A DNA stretch of 64,000 nt from Pseudosulfitobacter pseudonitzschiae (GTDB taxonomy: Bacteria > Pseudomonadota > Alphaproteobacteria > Rhodobacterales > Rhodobacteraceae): the NCBI RefSeq assembly GCF_002222635.1, contig NZ_CP022415.1, forward strand, positions 1,612,001 through 1,676,000, in the 5' to 3' direction. A program made the translations under genes and the position numbers. The notes beneath the pieces are model-generated. The model was not told the DNA's origin. It made no database searches and saw only the letters and a list, made by a program, of their open reading frames with translations. Numbering within the stretch: position 1 is the stretch's first letter; each line of letters starts with the position of its first letter. Below, in pieces: positions 47,581 to 57,358 of the stretch.

Positions 47581-49116
47581 TCAACTGCGCCACAGATCAG
47601 GGGTCAGCAGAGCAATGATCGCCAGCGTTTCCAGTCGCCCCAGCACCATTGCTGCTGCAAAAACCGACTTTGCCGCCGGTCCCAGTTCTTGCAGGCGGAT
47701 GGGCGCGTCGCCGGCCCATTCCAGCAGTGGGCCGGTCGTGGACAGGGCGGCCACGGCCATCGTCATCGCGGCCTCGAACTCTACCCCGAGACCCGCCAGA
47801 ACCGTGGTGACCAGTGCCAGACTCATTGCGAACAGCATGAAAAACACCCATGCGATAAACGCGCCCCCCTTGAGCACCCGACGCCCGACCGTGTTGCCGC
47901 TGCTGACCGAATGCGGGTGCACCAGTTTCTCCATCTCGCGCAGACCGGCCTGATAGAGCGCAAAGACACGCAACAACTTGACCCCGCCCGCAGTGGTGGC
48001 CACGCCGCCACCGATCAGCGCAAGCCCCATCAGGATCATCCCCGGCGTTGCCAGACCCGACCAGTTTTGCGAGGTTTCCCAATAGGCGCTGGTAAAGCCT
48101 GTGGTAGACAAAAAGGACAGAACGGTGAAAACCGCCCCCCATAGCGCCTGCCCTGCAGCCACAAGACTGTTTTGTTCGCCCACGTCGATCGCGCCCAGAA
48201 AGTGACGCAGGAACAGGATGAACGGCACGCCCAACACCACCGCAATGCCGATGCGAAACTCGGGGTCTTGCAGCAGACCGCCGCTGTCGGATGTGACCGT
48301 GTCAGTGGAAAAGGTCATGCGCGACAGGGCAAACAGCATAAACAGCGCCATCACCATTTCGCCGCCTATGCCCGACCCTGCACCCGATGCCCCGCCCACC
48401 GGCGAGATGCCCGAGGTGGCCATCACCGACATCGCGTGGCACAGCGCCACCAGCGACCGGTCACCACCGACAATCAACAAAATCCACAACAGGATCGTCA
48501 GACCCGTATAAATCGGCACCAGTGCTTTGAACACTTTGACCAGACGCGCCCGCCCTTCGACATGACGATAGCGCATGTTGCGTTCATCATAGCGGCCCGG
48601 CTCGGCGCGGGCTGTCACCTCGAAACCGCCAAGGCTGAGGGGGGCCAGAATGGCGCTGGCTGCAATCCACATCAGCAGCCCGCCCATCCAGCCGACCTGC
48701 GCACGCCACAGGTTCAACGTGTCGTTCAGCCGTCCCGGCGTGTCGAACAGAGTGGCGCCAGTGGTGGTGAACGAGCTGACCATTTCGATATAAGCGTTCA
48801 GAAACGAGGTGGTGCCCAAACCTTCGTGAAAGGGGACCGCGAGAAAGGCGGGCAGAACGGTGAAAGCGGCAAAAAGGCTCATCAACGGGCCCAGCGTGCC
48901 ATGGCGCGGCGACCGGCCTGCGTGGGCCAGTGCGATCAGCGCAAACAACAATAGGCCCAGCACGGCGGAATACAGAAACGCCCGCGCCGTGGCCAGTTCA
49001 CGGATCACCGAACCGTGGATCGCCGGCACCAGCATGAACGCAGAGGCGGCACCGAACATCAGCAAGAACAGCGGCAGCTGCAACATACGGTCCTGAAGGT
49101 CGGACGGGCGCATCAT
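47581..49116 (-). CDS. trkH: Trk potassium uptake system, membrane subunit TrkH
   Basis: The 511-aa inner-membrane K+ channel/transporter has about ten helices and four selectivity-filter-like loops, including FTTTGATLF, MATSGISPVG, LSTTGFTSAYW and ALSTTGPLL. It works with the peripheral nucleotide-binding TrkA encoded immediately upstream, one base away. Two ATG codons in tandem (49116, 49113) are possible starts. Confidence 0.92.
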   Translation of the reverse strand: MMRPSDLQDRMLQLPLFLLMFGAASAFMLVPAIHGSVIRELATARAFLYSAVLGLLLFALIALAHAGRSPRHGTLGPLMSLFAAFTVLPAFLAVPFHEGLGTTSFLNAYIEMVSSFTTTGATLFDTPGRLNDTLNLWRAQVGWMGGLLMWIAASAILAPLSLGGFEVTARAEPGRYDERNMRYRHVEGRARLVKVFKALVPIYTGLTILLWILLIVGGDRSLVALCHAMSVMATSGISPVGGASGAGSGIGGEMVMALFMLFALSRMTFSTDTVTSDSGGLLQDPEFRIGIAVVLGVPFILFLRHFLGAIDVGEQNSLVAAGQALWGAVFTVLSFLSTTGFTSAYWETSQNWSGLATPGMILMGLALIGGGVATTAGGVKLLRVFALYQAGLREMEKLVHPHSVSSGNTVGRRVLKGGAFIAWVFFMLFAMSLALVTTVLAGLGVEFEAAMTMAVAALSTTGPLLEWAGDAPIRLQELGPAAKSVFAAAMVLGRLETLAIIALLTPDLWRS

Positions 49117-49117
49117 G

Positions 49118-50494
49118 TCAGAAAAAGTCGATGGACACTTGCATCAGCCGCTCGACCTCGGGGACATCCTTGGCCAGGCTGAAAATCGCAATCACGTCGC
49201 CTTCGTCGATGCGGGTGGACGACACCGGCCGGATCACTTCACCGCCTTTGCGCACGGCCCCCACCAGCACACCTTCTGGAAATTCGATCTCGCCGATCTT
49301 GCGCCCTGCCAGCGGCGAGGTCGACAGCACCTCTGCCTCGATCACCTCGGCTTCGGCGTCACCGATGGAATAGACCGAGCGCACACGCCCGTGGCGGATG
49401 TGGCGCAGGATGGATGACACCGTGGTTGCACGCGGGTTGATATAGGCGTCGATCCCCAAGGGGCCCATCATCGGCACCAGCGTAGGGTCGTTGATCAGCG
49501 CGATGGCATAGGGGCAGCCTTCGGTTTTGGCGCGCACGGCTGCCAGCATGTTGGTTTTATCGTCGTCCGTTACGGCCAGCATCGCATCGGCACGCGACAC
49601 GCCTGCCTCGGTCAGCAGGGCGACATCCAGACCATCGCCATTCAGCACGATCGTCCGCTCAAGTGCTTCAGCCGCGCGTTCGGCACATTTGCGATTTTTC
49701 TCGATGATCTTGGTGCGCACACGGTGGGTGCGCTTTTCCAGTTCCGCGGCTACGGCAAGACCGACATTGCCACCGCCCACAAGAATGATGCGCTCCTGCT
49801 TGGCCAGCTTCTTGCCAAAAATCTCCATCGTGCGGGGCACGTCGTCCACATGGGCAAAGACATAGCAATCGTCACCGACAAAAAGCTGGTCCTTGGCCTC
49901 GGGGGTAAACAATGTGCCATCGCGGCGCACCCCCACCACGACTGCGCGCAGGGTCGAGAACAGATCGGTCAACTGGCGCAAAGGCGTGTTCACCACCGGG
50001 CATTCTTCCTCGATGGTGATGCCCAGAAGATGCGCCTTGCCGTCCATGAAGCGTTCGGTGTCAAAGGCCGCCGTGGTGTGCAGACGTTGCAACGCCGCTG
50101 CGGCGACCTCGCGTTCGGGGCTGATCACCACGTCGATCGGCATGTGATCGCGGCGGTAGAGGTCGGAATAGATCGCATCCAGATAAGACTGCGACCGCAG
50201 CCGCGCGATCTTGCGATTGATGCCAAAGACCGAATGGGCCACCTGACAGGTGACCATGTTGACCTCGTCCGAATGGGTGGCGGCGATGATCATGTCGGCG
50301 TCACGCGCACCGGCGCGGTCAAGGATATTGGGATAGCTGGCATAGCCCGCAACCCCCTGAACATCCAGCGTGTCGGTGGCACGGCGCACCAGATCGGGGT
50401 CGCTGTCGACCACGGTAACATCGTTGCGTTCATTCGAGAGGTGTCGTGCGATCTGCCAGCCAACCTGACCCGCGCCGCAAATGATGACCTTCAT
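49118..50494 (-). CDS. trkA: Trk potassium uptake system, NAD-binding subunit TrkA
   Basis: The 458-aa cytoplasmic regulator gates TrkH. It contains two RCK-N Rossmann domains (MKVIICGAGQVGWQIARHL at the N-terminus and ILVGGGNVGLAVAAELE in the middle), each followed by a TrkA-C domain. It lies upstream of trkH. It is separated from ntrX by a reverse-oriented lipoprotein gene, which breaks the longer colinear order seen in many alphaproteobacteria. Confidence 0.93.
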   Translation of the reverse strand: MKVIICGAGQVGWQIARHLSNERNDVTVVDSDPDLVRRATDTLDVQGVAGYASYPNILDRAGARDADMIIAATHSDEVNMVTCQVAHSVFGINRKIARLRSQSYLDAIYSDLYRRDHMPIDVVISPEREVAAAALQRLHTTAAFDTERFMDGKAHLLGITIEEECPVVNTPLRQLTDLFSTLRAVVVGVRRDGTLFTPEAKDQLFVGDDCYVFAHVDDVPRTMEIFGKKLAKQERIILVGGGNVGLAVAAELEKRTHRVRTKIIEKNRKCAERAAEALERTIVLNGDGLDVALLTEAGVSRADAMLAVTDDDKTNMLAAVRAKTEGCPYAIALINDPTLVPMMGPLGIDAYINPRATTVSSILRHIRHGRVRSVYSIGDAEAEVIEAEVLSTSPLAGRKIGEIEFPEGVLVGAVRKGGEVIRPVSSTRIDEGDVIAIFSLAKDVPEVERLMQVSIDFF

Positions 50495-50611
50495 GCGTTC
50501 CTTGCCCCTTTGGCAATCGCAACCACAGTTATCGGAAACATCTGCATGACAGATGGCTGAAACCGGGTCAATTCAATTGTAAACCCTACAGTTTTAAGGC
50601 AGTCTTGGCAT

Positions 50612-51082
50612 ATGAAAATGCGATTTGCCACACTCTTGCTGACACTTGCGCTGCCTGCCTGCGCGCCATTGACGCTGTATTACAAGGCGGGCGCACCAGT
50701 GGCCACCGTCCAGCGCGACACGACCGCCTGTCAGGTGCAGGCACTGCGCGATGCGCCCGTGGCCAATCAGATACGTCGCACGCCACCCACCTATGTTCCG
50801 GCACGCCGCGTCTGCAATTCTGCCGGTTTGTGCACCACGACAGGCGGATATTATCTGCCCGGCGAAGTATACACCTATGATGTGAACGGGCCCCTGCGTA
50901 AAAGGGTCGAAAACCAGTGCATGGCCGACCGTGGCTATTCGCCCGCCAGTATTCCGGCCTGCCCGAACGGGGTAAAACAGGCCGCAACACCGGCAGCGAC
51001 GGCCACCCTGCCCCGGCTGACGCCAAAATCCTGCGCGATCCGCAATTCCGACGGCAGCTTCCAGATCGTCAATCAGGGCTAG
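50612..51082 (+). CDS. small putative lipoprotein of unknown function
   Basis: The 156-aa product has a lipoprotein signal peptide ending LPAC with C17, then YKAGAPVATVQRDTTACQVQAL. There are several further cysteines, in CNSAGLCTTTGGYYLPGE, NQCMADRGYSP, PACPNG and SCAIRNSDG, which could form disulfides in the periplasm. I do not recognise a named domain. It is oriented against the ntrX and trkA genes that flank it. Confidence 0.75.
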   Translation: MKMRFATLLLTLALPACAPLTLYYKAGAPVATVQRDTTACQVQALRDAPVANQIRRTPPTYVPARRVCNSAGLCTTTGGYYLPGEVYTYDVNGPLRKRVENQCMADRGYSPASIPACPNGVKQAATPAATATLPRLTPKSCAIRNSDGSFQIVNQG

Positions 51083-51097
51083 GCGTTGCGTTGTGAC

Positions 51098-51162
51098 GGG
51101 GTTCGGGGGCGCTGCCCCCGCGCCTTGCGGCGCTCCCCCGGAGTTTTTCTGGCAAAATGAAG
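51098..51162 (+). repeat. dispersed GC-rich palindromic element, copy B
   Basis: It contains GGGGGCGCTGCCCCC, GCGCCTTGCGGCGC and CTCCCCCGGAGTTTTTC, then the tail GGCAAAATGAAG ending 4 nt from the ntrX stop. The hairpin followed by GTTTTTC could terminate the lipoprotein transcript. Confidence 0.65.
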
Positions 51163-51166
51163 AGGC

Positions 51167-52576
51167 TTAGTCTTGAACCTCGTCATCCACATGCGCAACC
51201 CGCGCGCCAGCCTTGGCTGATGTAACCACACCAAGGCTTTTGAGTTTGCGGTGCAGCGCCGAGCGTTCCATGCCGACAAAGTTCGCGGTGCGGCTGATGT
51301 TGCCGCCGAACCGGTTGATCTGGGTCAAAAGATACTCGCGTTCGAAGGCCTCGCGCGCCTCGCGGAGGGGCAAAGTGGCCAGTGCACCGGATAGCACAAC
51401 GCGCCCCTCTTCGCCGCTGTCGGTGTCCTCGGTGCCGGGCAGTTCGCGCGCCTCGATCGGGCCGGTGCCGTCGCCAAGGATCAACACCCGTTCGATCAGG
51501 TTCTTGAGTTGGCGCACATTGCCGGGCCAGACCATCGTTTGCAACAAAGCCTGCGCCTCGTCGCTGATCTCGCGTTTGGGCAGACCCTGACTGCTGTTGA
51601 AATCTTCGATGAAATGCGCGGCCAGAACCGGAATATCCTCGCGGCGATCCTCGAGCGAAGGCACGGCGATGGGGACCACGTTCAGCCGGTGGAACAATTC
51701 CTGCCGAAAGGTCTCGGCGGCGATGGCCTGTTCCAGATCGCGGTTGGTGGAGGAGATCACCCGCAGGTCAACGCGCACCTTGTCGTTGCCGCCGACGCGG
51801 GTAAATTGCTGGTCGACCAGCACGCGCAATATCTTGGACTGGGTGCCAAGCGGCATATCCGCAACCTCGTCAAAATAGATCACGCCGCCGTGGGCCTGTT
51901 CCAGCAAGCCCGGCTCGACGCCACGCGCAACGCTTTCGCGGCCGAACAGCACTTCTTCCATGCGATCGGGGGCAACGCCTGCGCAATTGACCGTGATAAA
52001 GGGGGCCGAGGCGCGGTTGGAATTGGCGTGGATATAACGCGCGGCCAGTTCCTTGCCTGAGCCTGCAGGTCCGGTCAGCATCACACGACCATTGGATTTT
52101 GTGACCTTATCCAGATGTGAAATCAACCCTTTATAAGCCGTACTTGAACCGATCATCTGGGTCGGGCCTGTGTCCTGACGGCGTAGGCTTTGGTTTTCGC
52201 GGCGCAAGCGCGAGGTTTCCATCGCGCGACGGATCACCACCAGCAACTGGTCAATATTGAACGGCTTTTCGATAAAATCGTAAGCGCCCTGTTTGATCGC
52301 GGCGACTGCGATCTCGATGTTGCCGTGGCCCGAAATAATCACCACCGGCACATCCGGATTGTCGCGTTTGACCGATTTGAGAATGTCGATGCCGTCCATC
52401 CGGCTGTCTTTCAGCCAGATATCAAGGATCATCAACGCGGGGGCTTCGGTGTTGATTGCGCTCATCGCTTCATCGGAATTGCCTGCCAGTCGCGTGGCAA
52501 AACCTTCATCCTTGAGGATATCGGAAATCAATTCCCGAATATCGCGTTCGTCATCAACAATCAGAATGTCACTCAT
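51167..52576 (-). CDS. ntrX: response regulator NtrX
   Basis: The 469-aa regulator partners NtrY. It has an N-terminal receiver domain (IVDDERDIRELISDIL, with the phospho-acceptor aspartate in LMILDIWLKDSRMDG). A central AAA+ domain follows, with Walker A GPAGSGKELAARY and Walker B GGVIYFDEVADMPL. The C-terminal Fis-type HTH contains NISRTANFVGMERSALHRKLKSLG. The sigma-54-contact motif GAFTGA is absent; the loop reads LFGRESVARGVEPG. Its ATG overlaps the ntrY stop. Confidence 0.93.
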   Translation of the reverse strand: MSDILIVDDERDIRELISDILKDEGFATRLAGNSDEAMSAINTEAPALMILDIWLKDSRMDGIDILKSVKRDNPDVPVVIISGHGNIEIAVAAIKQGAYDFIEKPFNIDQLLVVIRRAMETSRLRRENQSLRRQDTGPTQMIGSSTAYKGLISHLDKVTKSNGRVMLTGPAGSGKELAARYIHANSNRASAPFITVNCAGVAPDRMEEVLFGRESVARGVEPGLLEQAHGGVIYFDEVADMPLGTQSKILRVLVDQQFTRVGGNDKVRVDLRVISSTNRDLEQAIAAETFRQELFHRLNVVPIAVPSLEDRREDIPVLAAHFIEDFNSSQGLPKREISDEAQALLQTMVWPGNVRQLKNLIERVLILGDGTGPIEARELPGTEDTDSGEEGRVVLSGALATLPLREAREAFEREYLLTQINRFGGNISRTANFVGMERSALHRKLKSLGVVTSAKAGARVAHVDDEVQD

Positions 52577-54807
52577 GCTACCTCACTTTTTTTCCGTTGC
52601 GGCGTCAGTGGCAGTGCAATCACCGCCATCGCGCCGAAATGGGTTTGGCCCTCGAATACGGGCGCGTCTTCCAGAACCAGCGTACCGCCATGTTCTTCGA
52701 TAATTTTCTTGACGATCGGCAAGCCCAGCCCGGTGCCGCTGGACCGCGTGGTCACATAGGGTTCGAACAGACGCGCGCGGTCTTCGGGCAGGCCAACGCC
52801 ATTGTCGGCAACCCGAATAATGGCGCGGGCGTTCTGGATTTCCAGACTGACATGAATACGCGGTTCCAACCCCTGCGGTGGATCATTTTCCGCAAGCGTT
52901 TCAATTGCTTCTCCGGCGTTTTTGATAAGGTTTGTCAGCGCCTGACCGATCATTGTCGCATCCAGATCGGTGTTGATTGGTGCATCCGGCAAATCGGCAT
53001 CTATGGTCACGTTCGGCTGGCCTGCGTGTTGCAGAACAACCGCATCACGGACAAGTTGCACCAGATCGTGGTTTTGCCGATCGGGCTCGGGCATCCTTGC
53101 GAATTTGGAAAACTCGTCAACAATACGCCGCAAGTCGTTGGTTTGACGTACAATTACATCTGTCATCTGTTCCAGACTGTCACTGTCTTCGCCAACTTTC
53201 GAGGCGAACTTGCGCTTGATGCGTTCGGCGCTAAGCTGGATCGGCGTCAGCGGGTTCTTGATCTCGTGGGCGATGCGACGGGCCACGTCACCCCATGCAG
53301 CCATCCGCTGGGCGCTGACCAGATCGGTAACGTCGTCAAAAGCCACAACATAACCTTCAAGCCGTCCGTCATTGGTGCGCCGCGTGGCCATGCGCACCAG
53401 CAGATTTTCAAGGTGGCCACTGCGGCTGACCTTGACCTCGCCTTGGTTGACCTCTTGAAGATTGGCTTTCAACGCATTGAAAAGCGGACCAAACTCTGGA
53501 ATCGCAACCGTAAGCGCCATTGATTGGTTATTCTCCTGCCAGTCCAACAACCGCTCGGCCGAGCGGTTCACAAAGGCAACGCGCCCCTCGGGGTCCAGCC
53601 CAACCACACCCGAGGTAACCGAGCTGAGCACTGAATCAAACAGCCGGCGGCGGCGTTCGATCTGGCGGGTGTTGTCCAGCAGCGTGTCGCGCTGCGCCTT
53701 GAGTTGCAGGGTCATCTGGTTGAAATAGCGCCCGAGCATGGCGATTTCGTCGTCGCCTTCTTCCTCGCGCACGCGGACATCCATGTCTCCCGCCCCCACA
53801 CGCTGTGCCGCACCAGTCAGACGGCCTACCGGCCCCGAAAGCCGCTCGGCAAACCACAGCCCAAGCCAGATCGCGGCAAGGATCAGAATAACGGCAAAAC
53901 CCAGATAGAGCAGGCCGAATTCGAACAGCACCCGCCCCCGGTCGGCCTCAAGCTGTTGGTACAGCCGCACGGTTTCCTGCGTTTCATCCAGCAACGACAG
54001 AATTTCGCCGTCGACGTCGCGACTGACATAAAGAAAACGGTCAACCGAAGTGGCCAGCGGCACCAGCGCACGGAATTCGTTGTTGGCCCAGTCTTCGATC
54101 ACCAGCACACCGTCGGTGCGGGCCTGTTCCAGTTGGTCAGGATCGGGTTCTTCGAAATCAAACAGATAGGATCTGTCGCCGCGCGCCCTAATTTCTCCTG
54201 TGCCATCAATCAGATAGGCTTCTCGCAGGCCGCGTTGAATCTGGCGCTGACCGGCAGCAAGGGTTTCGATGTCGCTTTGACCCGGTTCGGTTTGACGGAT
54301 GCGGTCGATGAATTCAGCCAGCGCAAGTGCGTCTTCGATCAGATCGTCGTTCTGTTCGGCTTCATAGGCTTGGGCGGCAGCCAGCGACGATCCCACCACA
54401 TTGCTGACGCGGTCGGAAAACCAGCCCTCGAGCCCGATGTTCACCGTCAGCCCCGCGAACACCGCCACCGTCACCGTGGGAATTAACGCCATCAGCGCAA
54501 ATACGCCGGTCAGCCGCAGGTGCAGGCGCGATCCCGCAGATTTGGCCCGCCGCGCGGCAATCAGACGGGCGACCTGGCTCATGACCAAGGCCGCGACCAC
54601 GAGGATGTAAACAAAGTCGGCCAGCAGAATCAGCCGAAGCGACATGTTGTTGGTGCCCTGATCGAGCGGCCCCAAAATCAGGAAGGTCCCCAGCGCCAGA
54701 GCCGGACCAAGAATGACCAAAGACAGCGTGGCGGCGTTGCGCACACGCTTTTGGCGGCGCAAACGCCCCATTGTTGCCCAACGTGATTGCCGTGTCCGGG
54801 TTGCCAC
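52573..54807 (-). CDS. ntrY: membrane sensor histidine kinase NtrY
   Basis: This roughly 744-aa sensor kinase has N-terminal membrane helices (ATLSLVILGPALALGTFLIL, LRLILLADFVYILVVAALVM and one before a large periplasmic loop). HAMP, PAS, HisKA ([19 protein letters not shown]) and HATPase domains follow, the last with NAGEAIETLAEN and DNGVGLPEDRARLFEPY. It phosphorylates NtrX in response to nitrogen or redox state. The start is uncertain: GTG at 54807 has AGGTGG 7 nt upstream, GTG at 54843 is the outer limit, and ATG at 54771 is the shortest good option. Confidence 0.92.
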   Translation of the reverse strand: MATRTRQSRWATMGRLRRQKRVRNAATLSLVILGPALALGTFLILGPLDQGTNNMSLRLILLADFVYILVVAALVMSQVARLIAARRAKSAGSRLHLRLTGVFALMALIPTVTVAVFAGLTVNIGLEGWFSDRVSNVVGSSLAAAQAYEAEQNDDLIEDALALAEFIDRIRQTEPGQSDIETLAAGQRQIQRGLREAYLIDGTGEIRARGDRSYLFDFEEPDPDQLEQARTDGVLVIEDWANNEFRALVPLATSVDRFLYVSRDVDGEILSLLDETQETVRLYQQLEADRGRVLFEFGLLYLGFAVILILAAIWLGLWFAERLSGPVGRLTGAAQRVGAGDMDVRVREEEGDDEIAMLGRYFNQMTLQLKAQRDTLLDNTRQIERRRRLFDSVLSSVTSGVVGLDPEGRVAFVNRSAERLLDWQENNQSMALTVAIPEFGPLFNALKANLQEVNQGEVKVSRSGHLENLLVRMATRRTNDGRLEGYVVAFDDVTDLVSAQRMAAWGDVARRIAHEIKNPLTPIQLSAERIKRKFASKVGEDSDSLEQMTDVIVRQTNDLRRIVDEFSKFARMPEPDRQNHDLVQLVRDAVVLQHAGQPNVTIDADLPDAPINTDLDATMIGQALTNLIKNAGEAIETLAENDPPQGLEPRIHVSLEIQNARAIIRVADNGVGLPEDRARLFEPYVTTRSSGTGLGLPIVKKIIEEHGGTLVLEDAPVFEGQTHFGAMAVIALPLTPQRKKSEVA

Positions 54808-54908
54808 CCTGCACCCACCTGTTGATGCGGTGCCCGCAAGCACCTACCGCCATATATCGTGGTCCTGACCCGAAAGTGTCCGGATGGCCACGGTTTGATG
54901 TGGCAGTT

Positions 54909-56273
54909 TTACATCATCTTTCGACCGCGTGTCACCTGTATTCCCAGGTCTGTGATCTTCTTGCGCAGGGTATTTCGATTGATCCCCAGAAGTTCGGCGG
55001 CTTTTGCCTGATTTCCTGCGGTGGCAGACAGCGCAATTTCGATCAGCGGAGCTTCGACTTCACGCAGGATTCGGCCATGCAGCCCTGCGGGTGGCAACAT
55101 GTCGCCGTGCAGGTCGAAATAGCGTTGCAGGTGACGTGCGACCGAGGCGCCCAGTTTTTCGGTGTCGCCCACTGATTGCAGCGGCTCCATCTCGGGCTGG
55201 CTGCCAAGGGCCTGTTTGACCTCGGCGGCGGAAATCTCGGGCAGACGGCTGGTCAGCCCCAATCGGCGCACGGTGTTTTCAAGTTGGCGCACGTTTCCGG
55301 GCCAGGAATAGGTGCGGAAAACTTCGGCAGCCTCGTCCGACAGGGTCCGCTGGGCGGCACCGGATTTCTCGCCGCGCGCCAGAAAATGATGCGCCAGCAG
55401 CGGGATGTCGTCGACCCGCTCGCGCAGCGACGGCACATGCAGCGTGGCACCGCTGAGCCGGTAATACAGATCCTTGCGCACCGCACCACTTTCCATCGCG
55501 GCGGCCAGATCGGTCTGGCTGGTGGCCAGAAAGCGCGGCACCTCGTCGCCGGTGGCATCGGTCATACGCACGATGCGGGCCTGAATTTCATCGGGAATAT
55601 CGCCAATCTCGTCGATCAACAGCGTACCGCCGCGCACCCGCGCCATCACCCGTGCGGGGCCTTCAAGGTCAACCAGATCGGCAGGGGTCACCGCAACAAA
55701 AGGCTGCGTGCGCCGGTCAGAGAAGTCATGAATGGCCTTGGCAATCAGGGATTTGCCGGTGCCGCTTTCGCCCCAGATCAGCACCGGAAGATCGGTGTTC
55801 ATCACCTGCGCCACCACACGGTACAGTGCCTGCATCACCGGCGTGCGCCCCACCAGCGGCAGATCGTCGGGGCGGTCATCCTCGGCTGTCTGGATTCTCG
55901 GGCGCTTTTGTTTGCTTTCCAATGCGCGCGCGGTGCGTTTCATCAAATCGGGCAGATCGAACGGTTTGGGCAGGTAGTCATAGGCATCGGCGTCGGCGGC
56001 CTGAATGGCCGTCATGATGGTGTTCTGTGCCGAAATGACAATGACTGGCAGGCCTGGGCGATCCTGACCAATTTTTGGCAACATTTCCAAACCATTGCCA
56101 TCCGGCATCATCACGTCGGTGATCACAACGTCGCCTTTGCCTTCGCCCACCCAGCGCATCAGCGTTGTCAGCGAAGATGTGGCGTGTACCTTGCAGCCTG
56201 CCCGCGTCAACGCCTGAGTCAGAACCGTGCGAATTGTGCGATCGTCATCCGCGACCAGAACCGTGCCGTCCAT
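54909..56273 (-). CDS. ntrC: nitrogen regulation response regulator NtrC lacking the GAFTGA loop
   Basis: The 454-aa regulator has a receiver domain with phospho-acceptor D53 (TDVMMPDG). Its AAA+ domain has Walker A GESGTGKS (168-175) and Walker B LLIDEIGD (218-225). A Fis-type HTH contains [20 protein letters not shown]. Between [10 protein letters not shown] (191-200) and RGGTLLIDE (214-222), where sigma-54 activators carry GAFTGA, about 18-20 residues are missing. Rhodobacter capsulatus NtrC has the same kind of deletion and activates sigma-70 promoters, so the same is likely here. It follows ntrB by 2 nt. Confidence 0.94.
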   Translation of the reverse strand: MDGTVLVADDDRTIRTVLTQALTRAGCKVHATSSLTTLMRWVGEGKGDVVITDVMMPDGNGLEMLPKIGQDRPGLPVIVISAQNTIMTAIQAADADAYDYLPKPFDLPDLMKRTARALESKQKRPRIQTAEDDRPDDLPLVGRTPVMQALYRVVAQVMNTDLPVLIWGESGTGKSLIAKAIHDFSDRRTQPFVAVTPADLVDLEGPARVMARVRGGTLLIDEIGDIPDEIQARIVRMTDATGDEVPRFLATSQTDLAAAMESGAVRKDLYYRLSGATLHVPSLRERVDDIPLLAHHFLARGEKSGAAQRTLSDEAAEVFRTYSWPGNVRQLENTVRRLGLTSRLPEISAAEVKQALGSQPEMEPLQSVGDTEKLGASVARHLQRYFDLHGDMLPPAGLHGRILREVEAPLIEIALSATAGNQAKAAELLGINRNTLRKKITDLGIQVTRGRKMM

Positions 56274-56275
56274 AG

Positions 56276-57358
56276 CTAGACTTCCTTTTCACTCTTATTA
56301 TTTTTGGGGGCGCGGGCCAGCGACAACCGGAATACCGTGCGCCCGGGCACCGATGTGACCGAAATGGACCCGCCATGGTCCGAGATAATCTTGCTGACCA
56401 GTGCCAGCCCGAGGCCGGTGCCGTTTTCGCGGCCCGAAACGAAAGGATCAAAAACATCGGCCTTGATCGCTTCGGGCAGACCGGGACCGTCGTCGATGAT
56501 CTCGATTTGCAGGGGCAGCGACCGGCCCGTACCGTCGGATCGGCGCAGGCGGAAAGAATGTTCAAAGTAGCTGTGCAGACGGATGGTGCCGCCATCCTTG
56601 CCAGCCGCTTCCGAGGCGTTTTTCAGCAAATTAAGCACCACTTGCAGCAACTGGTCAGGATCGCCCTGCGCCATCGGCAGCGAGGGGTCATAGTCCTCGA
56701 TGATCTTCATATTCGCGCCAAAGCCCAACAAAGCCGAACGGCGTGCGCGATCCAGCACGTCGTGAATGTTCACTTCGCGGAAATCGGGCGGAGAGAGATT
56801 GCCGAACTGTTCGACCTGTTCCAGCAGTTTGACGATGCGACGGCTTTCCTCGACGATCAGGTCGGTCAGTTCCAGATCGTCCTTGCTCAGACTCATGCTG
56901 AGCAATTGCGCGGCACCGGTGATACCCGCCAGCGGGTTCTTGATCTCGTGGGCCAGCATTTCGGCCATGCCGATGGCGGATTTGGCCGCCGACTTTACGC
57001 TGTCATGCTGGGTGATGCGACCAGCCAGTTCGCGCGGGCTGATCAACATGATCATCTGCCCTGGCGCCCCCTGAAGCGGCGCGATCTGCAACCCGCATTG
57101 CAGCGGCGCGCGCTGCCCGCCGCCAACGTCGACGTCATTCACGAACAGCGGCGTTTCAAAGGTGCGGGCGCGGGCAAATGCCTCTTCCAATGGCGAATCC
57201 ACATTGACCTGATCCCACAGCGGCACGCCCACAACCGATTTGGACGAGACATTCAGGAACCCTTCGGCAGCGGCGTTGATTTCCAGAATCCTGTCATCTG
57301 CGTCGACCAACAATGCGGGCACGGGCAGAGATGCCCAGATGTCTGCGGCGGGGCTCAT
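56276..57358 (-). CDS. ntrB: nitrogen regulation histidine kinase NtrB
   Basis: The 360-aa cytoplasmic kinase has an N-terminal PAS domain ([18 protein letters not shown]...) and a HisKA dimerisation region with the phospho-accepting histidine in [14 protein letters not shown] HATPase domain follows, with [22 protein letters not shown] and [13 protein letters not shown]. Through PII signalling it phosphorylates NtrC under nitrogen limitation. Its ATG overlaps the dusB stop by four bases. Confidence 0.93.
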   Translation of the reverse strand: MSPAADIWASLPVPALLVDADDRILEINAAAEGFLNVSSKSVVGVPLWDQVNVDSPLEEAFARARTFETPLFVNDVDVGGGQRAPLQCGLQIAPLQGAPGQMIMLISPRELAGRITQHDSVKSAAKSAIGMAEMLAHEIKNPLAGITGAAQLLSMSLSKDDLELTDLIVEESRRIVKLLEQVEQFGNLSPPDFREVNIHDVLDRARRSALLGFGANMKIIEDYDPSLPMAQGDPDQLLQVVLNLLKNASEAAGKDGGTIRLHSYFEHSFRLRRSDGTGRSLPLQIEIIDDGPGLPEAIKADVFDPFVSGRENGTGLGLALVSKIISDHGGSISVTSVPGRTVFRLSLARAPKNNKSEKEV

